Below, in pieces: positions 55,904 to 64,000 of a stretch of DNA of 64,000 nucleotides (the stretch's first letter is position 1; each line of letters starts with the position of its first letter). The notes beneath the pieces are model-generated. The model had not been told where the DNA came from. It made no database searches and saw only the letters and a program-made list of their open reading frames with translations. Source of the DNA: Capsicum annuum. Taxonomy: Eukaryota; Streptophyta; Magnoliopsida; Solanales; Solanaceae. The position numbers and the translations under genes were made by a program. The DNA lies in assembly GCF_002878395.1 (NCBI RefSeq), contig NW_025855829.1, positions 325,120 to 389,119 on the forward strand, given 5' to 3'.

Positions 55904-57797
55904 TGTAACGCCTTGAGTCTGTACCCTGGATGCTACACGGTGCTTATAACCCCGAATGACCACAAGCTAACCTATGACTGATATCTGCTGTAAGCACTAC
56001 ATAATACTACTGAAAAATATGAAAAACAGGCTGAAATGCCATAAGATTCAAAATCTGAGTACTGATAAAGAATATCAACTGTAATAATAATCTGCAAAAT
56101 TGAATACTATCTGATAGTTTAGTCTGAAAAGCCTCTAACTAAACTGTCTAAATGTGGAGTTGATGGGACAAACGCCTAGCTAACTCCAACTACTGAAATA
56201 CTGAAGCTACTGAAAATACTAAAATAAAAGCATATCCTCAATAGATGAGGACTCACAACTAAATCTGATACTACTGGCTAAATCTGAATCTATCTATTTG
56301 AGGTTGGGAACCTGAGTGCCCGAACCTATGATATAAGATATCATAGCACAAAGAAAGAGTATATGTCAGTACGTGGAATGTACTGGTATGCTAGATGAGG
56401 TAAGGCTGAATGCAAGGGTTTATATACATGAACAATAACTGACTGAATGATATAGAGTAACTAGATATGAGAGTACATGAATAAGTGAAACTACTGTAAA
56501 AACTGAGTATGCAATACTATGTATATACATGTATACTGTAACTGAGCTTTTACTGAAGTTGAGTTCTGATAATTGAGTAATTGATATCTAAGATTACTGA
56601 TAACTGAGTTACTAAAATTGATTGACTGTATCTGACAGTTCTGATTCTGTAGAACTAAATTAAATTTTATACTGAGACTGAAACTAAAACTGTGAAAAGT
56701 AATCATTTAACTGACATGCCTCTTTTCTGAATAGATTTGGGGTCCAACCTGTAACCCCAGCTGGAAGGGTATCAGTATCGTACCACGGGTAAAGACAAGC
56801 TAAAGAGTTACCCTTATCTAGCAGGTACTCTAATGAGAACGGTGGTACCCTCAACTGGCAGGTTAAAACACTTCATCAACCCTCAACTGGCAGGTTAATG
56901 TCTCAACCTACACTAGCTACGTAGTTCTAGAACATAAGGACTGCTTCTAAGGATCACACCCTCTACTGGCAGGTGAGCCCTTATCCTTGGGTTCACTTGG
57001 TGTTGAATCCTGCTCCCAACTGAATAGACACTGAACTGATTATACTGAGCTAAACTAGATTGATACTAAGTTTCACTGAGTTTTGTAATTGACTGAGTTT
57101 ACTGGGTTCTATAACTGACTGAGTTTACTAATCGTGACACTACTGAAACTATTCTGTAACTACTGTAGCTCTCGGTAAACAACTAGATTTTTGGGTATTA
57201 GATACCCCCAGGACTCGATAGCGTGAAAGTAAAGCATAACATGATCTTGAAAAGCATAACAATGTCCACTTGTTCATAATTCATTTATAGAGACATTTTA
57301 TCAAACACTTGTAGGGCATAAACTTGTACATGAATGGGAACACATAATGACGCTATCGTATCGTGTCATTGGAAATTGAAAATTGGGAACTAAGGTCTTG
57401 GCGCGATGCGGTACAATTGCGGTACCCCACTGATTTCAAATTTTGGACTCAGCGCGACGCAATGGAATCACGAAGCTTCACTGAAAATGGATAATTCTGA
57501 AAATGCTGCTTCGTGCAATACGCCATGATTGTAATGAAATGCTAGAAAGTGAAAATTATCATTTGGCATGTCTCCGCGACACGTTGATGTCCCAGGTGGT
57601 ACGCTGTCTTACAAAAATAGCTCTAACTCTTCACCCGGTTATCGAATTTGGGTAAATTTTATATTGTTGGAAAGCTGACTAAATTTCCTATATAATCGTA
57701 TGCTCTAAACTAAAAAATACTAAGTATTCTAAAAATTTATATGGGATAACTCATGTACCAAGAGTTAAACTAAGTTGGGGAAATATGGGGTATTACA
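55904..57797 (-). mobile_element. 3' LTR of element F
   Basis: On the minus strand it starts TGTAATACCCCATATTTCCC (57797) and ends ..AGGCGTTACA (55904). It includes a CTCAACTGGCAGGTTA repeat (plus 56850-56970). The segment matching E (GTCTTTACCCGTGGTACGAT.. minus, about 56800-56750) and the AAGCACCGTGTAGCATCCAG end (about 55952-55933) tie it to E and B. The frame at 56491-56706 is not coding. No AAG|GTATG-type donor was seen. Confidence 0.85.
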
Positions 57798-57829
57798 ATA
57801 TCTCCCCCTTGGGATATTCGTTTTCGAAT
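57798..57829 (-). other. Polypurine tract and pre-LTR inverted repeat of element F
   Basis: On the minus strand ATTCGAAAACGAAT (57829-57816) precedes ATCCCAAGGGGGAGATAT, which abuts the LTR start. The inverted repeat is a perfect ATTCG/CGAAT as in B and E, though its loop differs. Confidence 0.85.
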
Positions 57830-58071
57830 GAGACTGATTAAGATGAGAAACACTGATAGGCTGAGTTTACCCACTGAACATGTATATTTGATGTATGAAA
57901 TACATGACTGAAAGTACTGATAGACTGAGTTTTCATGCTGAACATGCATATCTGATGCATGAGCACTAGACTGAACTGATTCATAAATGCATAACTAAAT
58001 ATGCAACGGTAAAAATACCAAGTTTATATATCTAAACATAGAACTGAGTAAATCTAAGAAAGACTATTATG

Positions 58072-58560
58072 CTAAGCTGAGTCTGAGTCTATGGAGAAGA
58101 GGTGAGGATACTTGGTCTGTATATCTGCTTCTGCTTCCCAAGTAGCTCCCTCAACAAACTGATTCCGCCAAAGAACATTGACTAAGGGAACTTCTTTGTT
58201 CCTTAGTCTGCGAATCTGATGATCGAGGATTTGAAATGAAACCTCTTCAAAAGAGAGATCATTTTGAATATCTACGCCTTTAAAGGGAACTATGACTGCT
58301 GGGTCACCAATGCATTTCTTTAGCAAGGAGACGTGGAATACTGGGTGAACTGAAGCTAGATCCGAAGGTAACTCAAGCTGGTAAGTTACCTTTCTGAAAT
58401 AGCTGAGAATTTTATAAGGACCAACATATCAGGGACTGAGCTTTACCTCTTGAAAAATCTCTTCACTCCCTTCATGGGAGAGATTTTCAAGAACACAAAA
58501 TCGCCAACCTCGAACTCGAGATCCTTTCTCCTCACATAGACATAGGATTTCTGTCAGCTT
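58072..58560 (-). pseudogene. Integrase C-terminus and chromodomain-like tail of element F
   Basis: On the minus strand FEVGDFVFLKISPMKGVKRF lies near 58525-58465. After a frameshift, the clean frame 58326-58072 reads MLKKCIGDPAVIVPFKGVDI, then QILDHQIRRLRNKEVPLVNV and GATWEAEADIQTKYPHLF to a natural-looking stop. That tail is the best preserved chromodomain-like segment in the window. Confidence 0.85.
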
Positions 58561-59500
58561 TGGGCTACCCTAAGCCTTTCACTGATCAACTAAACTTTCT
58601 CTAAGGCATTAAACACTAAGTCAGGCCCTACTAATGCTGCCTCACCTACCTCAAACCAACCAATTGGATATCTATATCTCCTACCATAAAGAGCCTCAAA
58701 TAGAGCCATTTGAGTGGTCATCCCAATTACCCTTAAAATTAACAACTCTGGCTCTTAACATATCATCTAGAGTCTGAATAGTCCTTTCTTCTTGACTATC
58801 TGTCTAAGGGTGAAAGGTTGTACTGAGGTGAACTTGGGTACCAAGACCCTTTTAGAATGCTTTCCAGAAGTGAGAGGTAAACTTGGTACCTCTATATGAG
58901 ATGATAGAAACTAGGACTCTGTATAACCTGACCAACTCTTTGATATAGAGTTTGACATAGGCTTCGGCTGAATAAGAAGTATGAACTGGAAGGAAATAAG
59001 CATATTTGGTCATCCTATCTATGATAACCCAAATTGAATTATGCTGATAATGAGTACGAGGCAAACCTGTCACAAAGTCCATGTTCACTTTTTCTTATTT
59101 CCATGTGGGAATACTGAACTCCTGCATAGACCCACTAGGATTCTAGTGCTCAATCTTAACCTGCTGACACATAGAGCGCTTAGCTATAAACTCAGCAATA
59201 TCTCTCTTCATCCCACTCCACTAATAGATCTCTCGCAAATAACGGTACATCTTAGTGGCCCCTGGATGAATAACGTAACGCGCACCATACGCTTCTACAA
59301 GAATTCGCTGCCTCAAGTCATCTACATCTAGAACACATAAATGGCCCTGGTAATGTAACACACCATCTCCTACTTGGGAGAAAACCTTAACTTTCTGATA
59401 TCTGACTGACTCTTCCAGCTTAACTATACTGGGATCTCTGTCCTGCTTTTCCTTTACTTCAGAAACTAGAGATGATTCTGAACTATTCTGCACCTATATA
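58561..59500 (-). pseudogene. Integrase of element F
   Basis: Minus-strand frame 59493-59221 covers SSESSLVSEVKEKQDRDPS, HYQGHLCVLDVDDLRQRIL and EAYGARYVIHPGATKMYR; the first zinc-binding His is Tyr, as in element B. The Cys pair reads RSMCQQVK, with the first Cys Arg. The core starts NMDFVTGLPRTHYQHNSIWV (59088) with the first Asp. At the second catalytic site the usual DRGT reads SYRGTKFTS (about 58900), Asp to Tyr. The Glu (EERTIQTL, about 58780) is kept. Stops at 59220 and 58851 break the frame. Confidence 0.85.
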
Positions 59501-59599
59501 CTGTTCTCTACTGAATTGACTAAGTGGACACCTTGTCAGGCAAGCTGATGAACTTACTGAACTAATTTCTTCTTACCATTCTCAACATGAGTAACACTA

Positions 59600-60100
59600 C
59601 CCATAGACAATCTACTGAGAGCATCAGCCACCACATTGGCCTTGCCTGGATAGTACAGAACACTCATGTCATAATCTTGCAATAACTCTAACCACCTTCT
59701 CTGACGCAAATTCAAATATTTCTAAGAAAAGACATACTATAAGCTTTTGTGATCTGTGACCACATCAATATGTACCCCACACAAGTAATGCCTCCAAATC
59801 TTTAAGGCATAACTACAACTGCTAACTCAAGATTATGGGTAGGGTAAGTCTTCTCATGGGGATTAATCTATCTAGAAGTGTAAGTTATGACCTTACCTCT
59901 CTGCATGAGGACACAACCAAACCTACTCTGGATGCATCATAGTATACAACAAACCCATCTGAACCATCTGGTAGAGTCAAAACTGGGGCTAAGATGAGTC
60001 GAGTCTTCAACTCCTGAAAACTCTTCTCACAAGAATCTGACCACTAAAACTTAACTTTCTTCTGAGTCAATCAGGACATGGGGGATGCAATAGACGTTAA
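59600..60100 (-). pseudogene. RNase H of element F
   Basis: Fragments on the minus strand include [20 protein letters not shown] (about 60060-59995), VLTLPDGSDG- and YYDASRVGLG-like sequence (about 59985-59920) and [17 protein letters not shown] (about 59665-59620). YYDAS would have Tyr for the Cys of YCDAS but keeps the Asp. Frameshifts occur between the blocks. Confidence 0.65.
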
Positions 60101-60995
60101 AAATTCAACAAACCAATGGTAATAGCTAGCTAAACCCAAGAAACTCCTGATATCTGATGGAGAAATAGGTCTAGGCCAGTTTCTCAAAGCTTTGGTATTT
60201 TGAGGGTCAACTCTAATGCCATAATTGAAAATAATATGACCAAGGAATGCTACTGACCTTAGCTAAAATTTGCACTTACTGAATTTGGCAAATAAACTGA
60301 TGAGTTCTGAGAATCTGAAGTATGATTTTAAGGTGATCTGTATGATCATTCTCGCTACGGGAATAGACAAGAATGTCATTGATAAAGACTATAATGAACA
60401 TGTATAAGTACTATTGAAAACCTGATTCATTAAGTCCATGAAAGCTGTTGGGGCATTTGTAAGGCCAAAGGACATGACTAGAAATTCAAAGTGACCATAC
60501 CGGGTTTAAAAAGCTATTTTCAAAATGTCACATTCTCTGACTCTAAACTGAAGATAGCCTGATCTGAGGTCTATCTTAGAAAAGTAACTGGCTCCCTGAA
60601 GTTGGTCAAGCAAGTAATCAAATCTAGAAAGTGGGTATTTATTCTTAACTGTCAGTTTGTTCAACTGACAGTAGTCTATACATATTTTGAGGGAACTATC
60701 TTTCTTACGCACGAATAAGATTGGTCAGCCCCATGGGGAAATATTGTGTCTGATGAATCCCTTAATTAAAAGGTCCTTTAATTACTCTTTCAACTCTTTG
60801 AGTTTTGCTGGTGCCATTCTGTATGGTAGAATAGATATAGGCTGAGTATCTGGAAGAAGGTCTATTCTGAAGTCAATTTTCCTTACGGGAGAAACTCCAA
60901 GAAGATCTTCAGGAAACACATCTAAGAATTCATTTACTACTAGAACTGACTCAATACTAGGAATCTCTGAACTAGAGTCTTTGACTTGCACAAGA
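60101..60995 (-). pseudogene. Reverse transcriptase of element F
   Basis: Minus-strand frame 60991-60782 gives SIESVLVVNEFLDVFPEDLL and RMAPAKLKELKE before TAA. The frame 60712-60506 gives [20 protein letters not shown], then [14 protein letters not shown] (Asp kept). It stops at TAA (60508-60506) immediately after LKIAF, the same codon as in element [21 protein letters not shown] follows. The active-site box is FIND (60386-60375), Asn for the first catalytic Asp, as in element C. Confidence 0.88.
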
Positions 60996-60999
60996 TGAT

Positions 61000-61355
61000 A
61001 GAAATTTGGAAATTGAAAATGAAAAATTCTATTTCTACAATCAACTTAGGCAAAGCATGAATAAAGCCAATCTATGCCGAGAATGACGTCTAAATCCACT
61101 ATCTCTAGCTCTACTAAGTCTGCTGAAGTAACTTTCTAAGATATCATAATTGGACAGTTCCTGTATACCCGCCGAGCTATGATAGACTTACCTATTTGGG
61201 TAGAGACTGAGGAAGGATCTACTAAGATCTTGGGACTGACTCCAAAGTTAACGACTATATAAGGAGTTACGAAAGATAAAGAAGCTCCTAGATCTAGCAA
61301 GACATAAATATGTAAATGGAAGATATGTAATGTACTACTAACTACATTAGGAGAA
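61000..61355 (-). pseudogene. Protease of element F
   Basis: On the minus strand LLDLGASLSFVTPYIVVNFG (61303-61245) contains the active-site Asp with DLGA. STQIGKSIIARRVYRNCPIM follows (about 61205-61145), then VELEIVDLDVILGIDWL (about 61118-61070), the closing motif. A TAA near 61136 and later changes inactivate it. Confidence 0.8.
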
Positions 61356-61379
61356 TTTTCCTGATCTTGTCTGGACTGA

Positions 61380-61612
61380 AGTGTATAGAGACTGTTTGGG
61401 TGTTGCCCACTGGTGACACTGGAAGCGGCACCCTGTTGATTTGTGCAACTGAATTAAGCTGAGGGATGGTTAAACTGACCCTGAGAACCTGACTAAGGAC
61501 AATCTCTAATTCTATGGCCTGGATTTCCACACTTGAAACAAACATCACTACCAACTCTGCAGACTCCCTGATGGTTCCTGCCACATTTCTAACAAAGAGG
61601 ATTCATTCGAGC
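61380..61612 (-). pseudogene. Gag C-terminus of element F with intact zinc knuckle
   Basis: Right after the hAT insertion the minus strand reads ARMNPLC-stop-KCGRNHQGVC, then CFKCGNPGHRIRDC (61540-61499), an intact CCHC zinc knuckle. A Ser/Gln-rich linker to SLYTLQSRQDQENSPNVV follows. The alternative frame 61584-61342 is a shadow of this one. Confidence 0.82.
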
Positions 61613-61799
61613 TAAGGGTGGCAATTTTAGCCTATATTTGTGAAAAGAGTCCATTTGACCCATATTTAGTGAATTGGATCACTCATATTTTAAATGGGTA
61701 AATATGGACTTCAACTCATTTTAACAGCTCATACAAATATGAACAAAATGGGTAAAATATGAGTACCCATTTAAACACAGAGATCACCCACCTATGCTT

Positions 61800-62430
61800 A
61801 AAGTTTCAGTTTTTTTCCTTTTCTAGTTTCTTTTCTTCTTTTTTACTTTCCTTTTTCCTTTAATTTACTTTTTTTCTTTTACATTTTTTTATTTTTTTTA
61901 CTCATTCCTTATAATTTCTTTTTTTCTTTCTCATTTTTCATCTATTTTTTTTATTTTTATTTCTTTTTTCTTTGTATTTTTTTTTTCGCTTTCTCTTTTC
62001 TCATTCTTATTTCATCATTCGTATTCGCTTGAGACCTACATGAGTTAATAAATATAAGCTTCTAATTATCCCATTTAGCTTATATAATTCATAACATCTC
62101 TTATTAATTAAATATACTTCATAGTCTCACTCCTTTATTATTAGTTTTTTCTATCTTTTTTTTCTTTTCTTTTCTTTTTTCTTTCTTTTTTCCTTTAATT
62201 TACTATTTTTTTCTTTCTTTTCTCCTTTAATTTAATTTTTTTCCTTTTTCATTTTTTCCACTTATTTTTTACTCATTTTTTACACTTTTTTTCTTTCTTC
62301 CTTTTCATCATTTTTTTCTTTTTTCAATTCTATTTCTTTGCATTTTTTTTGTATTTCTGTTTCCCCCTTTTTCATTCTTGGTTCGTCATTTTGTCATTTT
62401 TCTTATTTTTTATATTCTTTTCCTCATTTT
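61800..62430 (+). repeat. Pyrimidine-rich (TTTC)n-like tract
   Basis: About 600 bp made mostly of TTTTCTTTTC variants. Together with the purine tract at 62880-63360 it forms a loosely complementary pair within the hAT element. Confidence 0.8.
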
Positions 62431-62572
62431 TTGTTATTGCAATATTTACTTTAAATTTATTTGTATCATACTATATATTTCAAATAAATTTATTATTTGT
62501 ATTTGAATAGTTTAGTTGTCAATATGTGTAATTTATCATTTGTATTTATATACAAATAAGTCTATGAATTAA

Positions 62573-62763
62573 AATCAACATGGGTTGTGGTGCAGTGGAT
62601 GAAGCTGCTCCACCCTTAATCAGAGGTCGAGGTTATGATCCTGGTTATGGAGAAAACTCTGTTGGGAGCGCTGCCACCTTAATGGGTCCTGTAACGCCCG
62701 ATCTAGATTAGTCGAAGCTCCAATGTAGGCACCGGACATCGGATGAAAAACCAAAAAAAAGTA
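62573..62763 (+). mobile_element. tRNA-type SINE, TSD TATGAATTAA
   Basis: The body TGGGTTGTGGTGCAGTGGAT resembles a pol III A box and GGTCGAGGTTATGATCCTGG a B box. The 3' part ends in a short A-rich tail (GATGAAAAACCAAAAAAAAG). TATGAATTAA occurs directly before (62563-62572) and after (62764-62773). This fits a Solanaceae-like SINE; the family name cannot be fixed here. Confidence 0.75.
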
Positions 62764-62879
62764 TATGAATTAATTGTATTTTCTTGAGACTAAAATATAT
62801 ATGGTTGAGGATCTACATAGCCCTCGAATTATAAATGTTAGGAGAATATAAATCAATATACGCTTATGGTATTTTCGTT

Positions 62880-63360
62880 ATCATAAAAAAAAGAAGGAAA
62901 CCAAAAATAGAAAAAAATAAAAAAGTAGAAAGAGAGGTAGAAGTTAGAGATAGAAGAGAGAAAAAGCATAAAGAAAGAATTGAAGAAAAAAATACAAAAA
63001 AAAATCAAAAAGAAAAAATAATGAAAAAGGAGAAAAGGAAAAAGAAAAAAAAATGATGGTGAAAACAAATATACCATTACGATATTTTAGTCATCATCCA
63101 TAATTTGTACTCAACTTAACCATGTTCTTTGAAAATAAAAAAAATATAAAACATAAAATACAACCAAAAAAGAAAAAAAAAAAAGAAAAAAAAAAAAAAG
63201 AAAAAAAGAAAGAGATACAAAGGGTAGAGGGTAGAGATAGAAGAGAAGGAGAAAAAAAGGAATGACAAAAAAATGAAAAAAGAAAACTAGTGGCTATATA
63301 TAGAAAGAGAGACAAAAAAAACAAAAAGGGAAAAACTAAAAAAAGGAAATGGAAAAAAAG
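62880..63360 (+). repeat. Purine-rich (GAAA)n-like tract
   Basis: AAAAAGAAGGAAACC.. to ..GGAAATGGAAAAAAAG, almost pure purine over long stretches; see the pyrimidine tract in the same element. Confidence 0.8.
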
Positions 63361-63566
63361 TCAAGTTGATATCATATAGAAGTTTTGAGTTTTTGACTTA
63401 GGAGTTAAAGTGGGTTGAAACCATTTTTACCTAATCCATATTTGACCAAATCTATATTTACCCATATTTATATAGGCGGATTGCAATCCGAACCATTTTT
63501 GCTCTATTCATATTTAACCCTTACAAATCCAATCCAATCCTTCCGTTTGCCACCCCTAATTCGAGC

Positions 63567-64000
63567 ATTGCTGACACTATCCTGAGATTTAGAGCCTGGT
63601 GCTCTATCTTTATTACCATTTCTGAACTTAGAGACTGGAGCACTGGCTGAAGATGGAGCTGGAACCAAAGATTTTGGGTGAAACTGGGAACGGTTACCAT
63701 GCTCTAACTTAGGCTGAGTGAAATTAAAGCTATCTATTCTAGCTCTCTTGTTCTCCCTCTCTCTCTCCTTATTGTTAGTCTCTTCTATCCACTGTGCATG
63801 GACCATGATCCTTGATACGTCTATCTCCTTTATTAGCATTGTTGTTCTGCACTCTTTAACAATACTCTCTGACACCCCAGATATGAACTTGCTCATTCTG
63901 GACCTACTGTCTGCTACTACATGGGGTGCATACCTGGCTAACTGAGTAAACTTGAGGGAATACTCTTTCACACTCATGCTGCCTTGCCTGATATTGATGA
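63567..64000 (-). pseudogene. Gag core of element F (start outside window)
   Basis: The minus-strand frame is open from the window end to the hAT insertion. It reads RQGS, then MSVKEYSLKFTQLARYAPHV (from 63977), SRMSKFISGVSESIVKECRT and EIDVSRIMVHAQWIEETNNK. A basic stretch (RERENKRARIDSF) and a Ser/Pro linker (LVPAPSSASAPVSKF) follow. The frame running on to 63504 enters transposon sequence and is not native. The codon before GSM is CAA (Gln, 63984-63986), where elements A, B and C have stops. Without the hAT insertion this would be the best preserved gag in the window. Confidence 0.88.

Larger units (their letters stand above)
61613..63558. mobile_element. hAT-type element in gag of F, TSD ATTCGAGC
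   Basis: The ends TAAGGGTGGCAATTTT and (reverse complement) TAGGGGTGGCAAACGG form a 12-bp terminal inverted repeat with one mismatch. The perfect 8-bp duplicate ATTCGAGC flanks it (61605-61612 and 63559-63566), as for hAT elements. Removing it joins the gag frame. Inside are a pyrimidine-rich tract (61800-62430), a SINE and a purine-rich tract (62880-63360). No transposase is present; frames 62835-63056, 62853-63077 and 63094-63324 are low-complexity read-throughs. Confidence 0.93.
55904..64000 (-). mobile_element. Element F, Ty3/gypsy chromovirus on the minus strand (5' end outside window)
   Basis: Running right to left: gag (64000-63567), an inserted hAT element (61613-63558), zinc knuckle, protease, RT, RNase H, integrase, chromodomain-like tail, polypurine tract and 3' LTR (57797-55904). 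Outer flank GCTCG (55899-55903) is the candidate TSD; its partner lies beyond 64000. Closest coding relative in the window is element B, with which it shares an identical RT stop. Its LTR shares segments with element E. Confidence 0.88.

Noticed and set aside
62835..63324. Lys/Glu-rich and Phe/Ser-rich frames on opposite strands
   Set aside because: Translations of purine and pyrimidine tracts inside a non-autonomous hAT element.
63718..63945. Plus-strand 75-codon hydrophobic frame
   Set aside because: Shadow of the minus-strand gag of F.

Overview
This window looks like plant nuclear heterochromatin, most likely from a large-genome Solanaceae species (pepper-like). That guess rests on the style of the Ty3/gypsy chromoviruses, a SINE with a Solanaceae-like body, Stowaway and hAT elements, and initiator-tRNA-Met primer sites; the species itself is inferred. 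I found no intact host gene, rRNA, tRNA or CRISPR. Nearly all open frames over 60 codons are shards of transposon proteins or chance frames in repeats. About two thirds of the 64 kb can be placed in named mobile elements, several delimited by matching target-site duplications (TSDs).

Left part (1-14.4 kb): a wrecked gypsy chromovirus A runs from an LTR end (1-700) through gag (909-2105). A foreign LTR piece (2106-3180) then replaces protease and RT, followed by integrase and chromodomain (3181-4696) and a truncated 3' LTR (4829-5604). A second retroelement, D, of Athila/Tat type (5605-12187; tRNA-Asp primer site) interrupts that LTR. D has gag, protease and a late plant-transposon ORF but no RT, RNase H or integrase. 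Decayed repeats follow to 14391.

Middle part (14.4-43.9 kb): a small Helitron (TC end at 14392, CTAG end at 43866, under 1 kb of own sequence) appears to be split by two gypsy insertions. Element B (14769-33363, TSD GCAAC) has a decayed gag-pol. Its 3' LTR is itself split by element E (23902-32151, TSD CAAGA), a non-autonomous element with about 3.6 kb LTRs and a 1.0 kb interior without gag or pol. Element C (33683-43690, TSD ATATA) is a full-length but dead chromovirus. A 100-N gap inside the B 5' LTR is flanked by a 439-bp near-duplicate and is probably an assembly artefact.

Right part (43.9-64 kb): AT-rich sequence carries two Stowaway MITEs, a decayed Ty1/copia element on the minus strand (46458 to about 49180), an hAT MITE (50002-50806, TSD GTTAGACA), a copia LTR remnant (52140-52900), a 218-bp tandem repeat and a remarkable palindrome of palindromes (54275-55813). 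From 55904 to the window end a minus-strand chromovirus F is present. Its gag is interrupted by an hAT element (61613-63558, TSD ATTCGAGC) that in turn carries a tRNA-type SINE.

The elements share features that may be functional. A, B, C and E have the same post-primer leader, ending in a splice-acceptor-like pyrimidine tract plus AG just before the gag start position. B, C and E also have an AAG|GTRTGY donor-like site in the LTR, which would give a retroelement intron. B, C, E and F share an inverted repeat (ATTCG-4-CGAAT) just before the polypurine tract. Several elements carry stops or catalytic changes at identical codons. The nesting gives a relative order: Helitron first, then B and C, then E into B.
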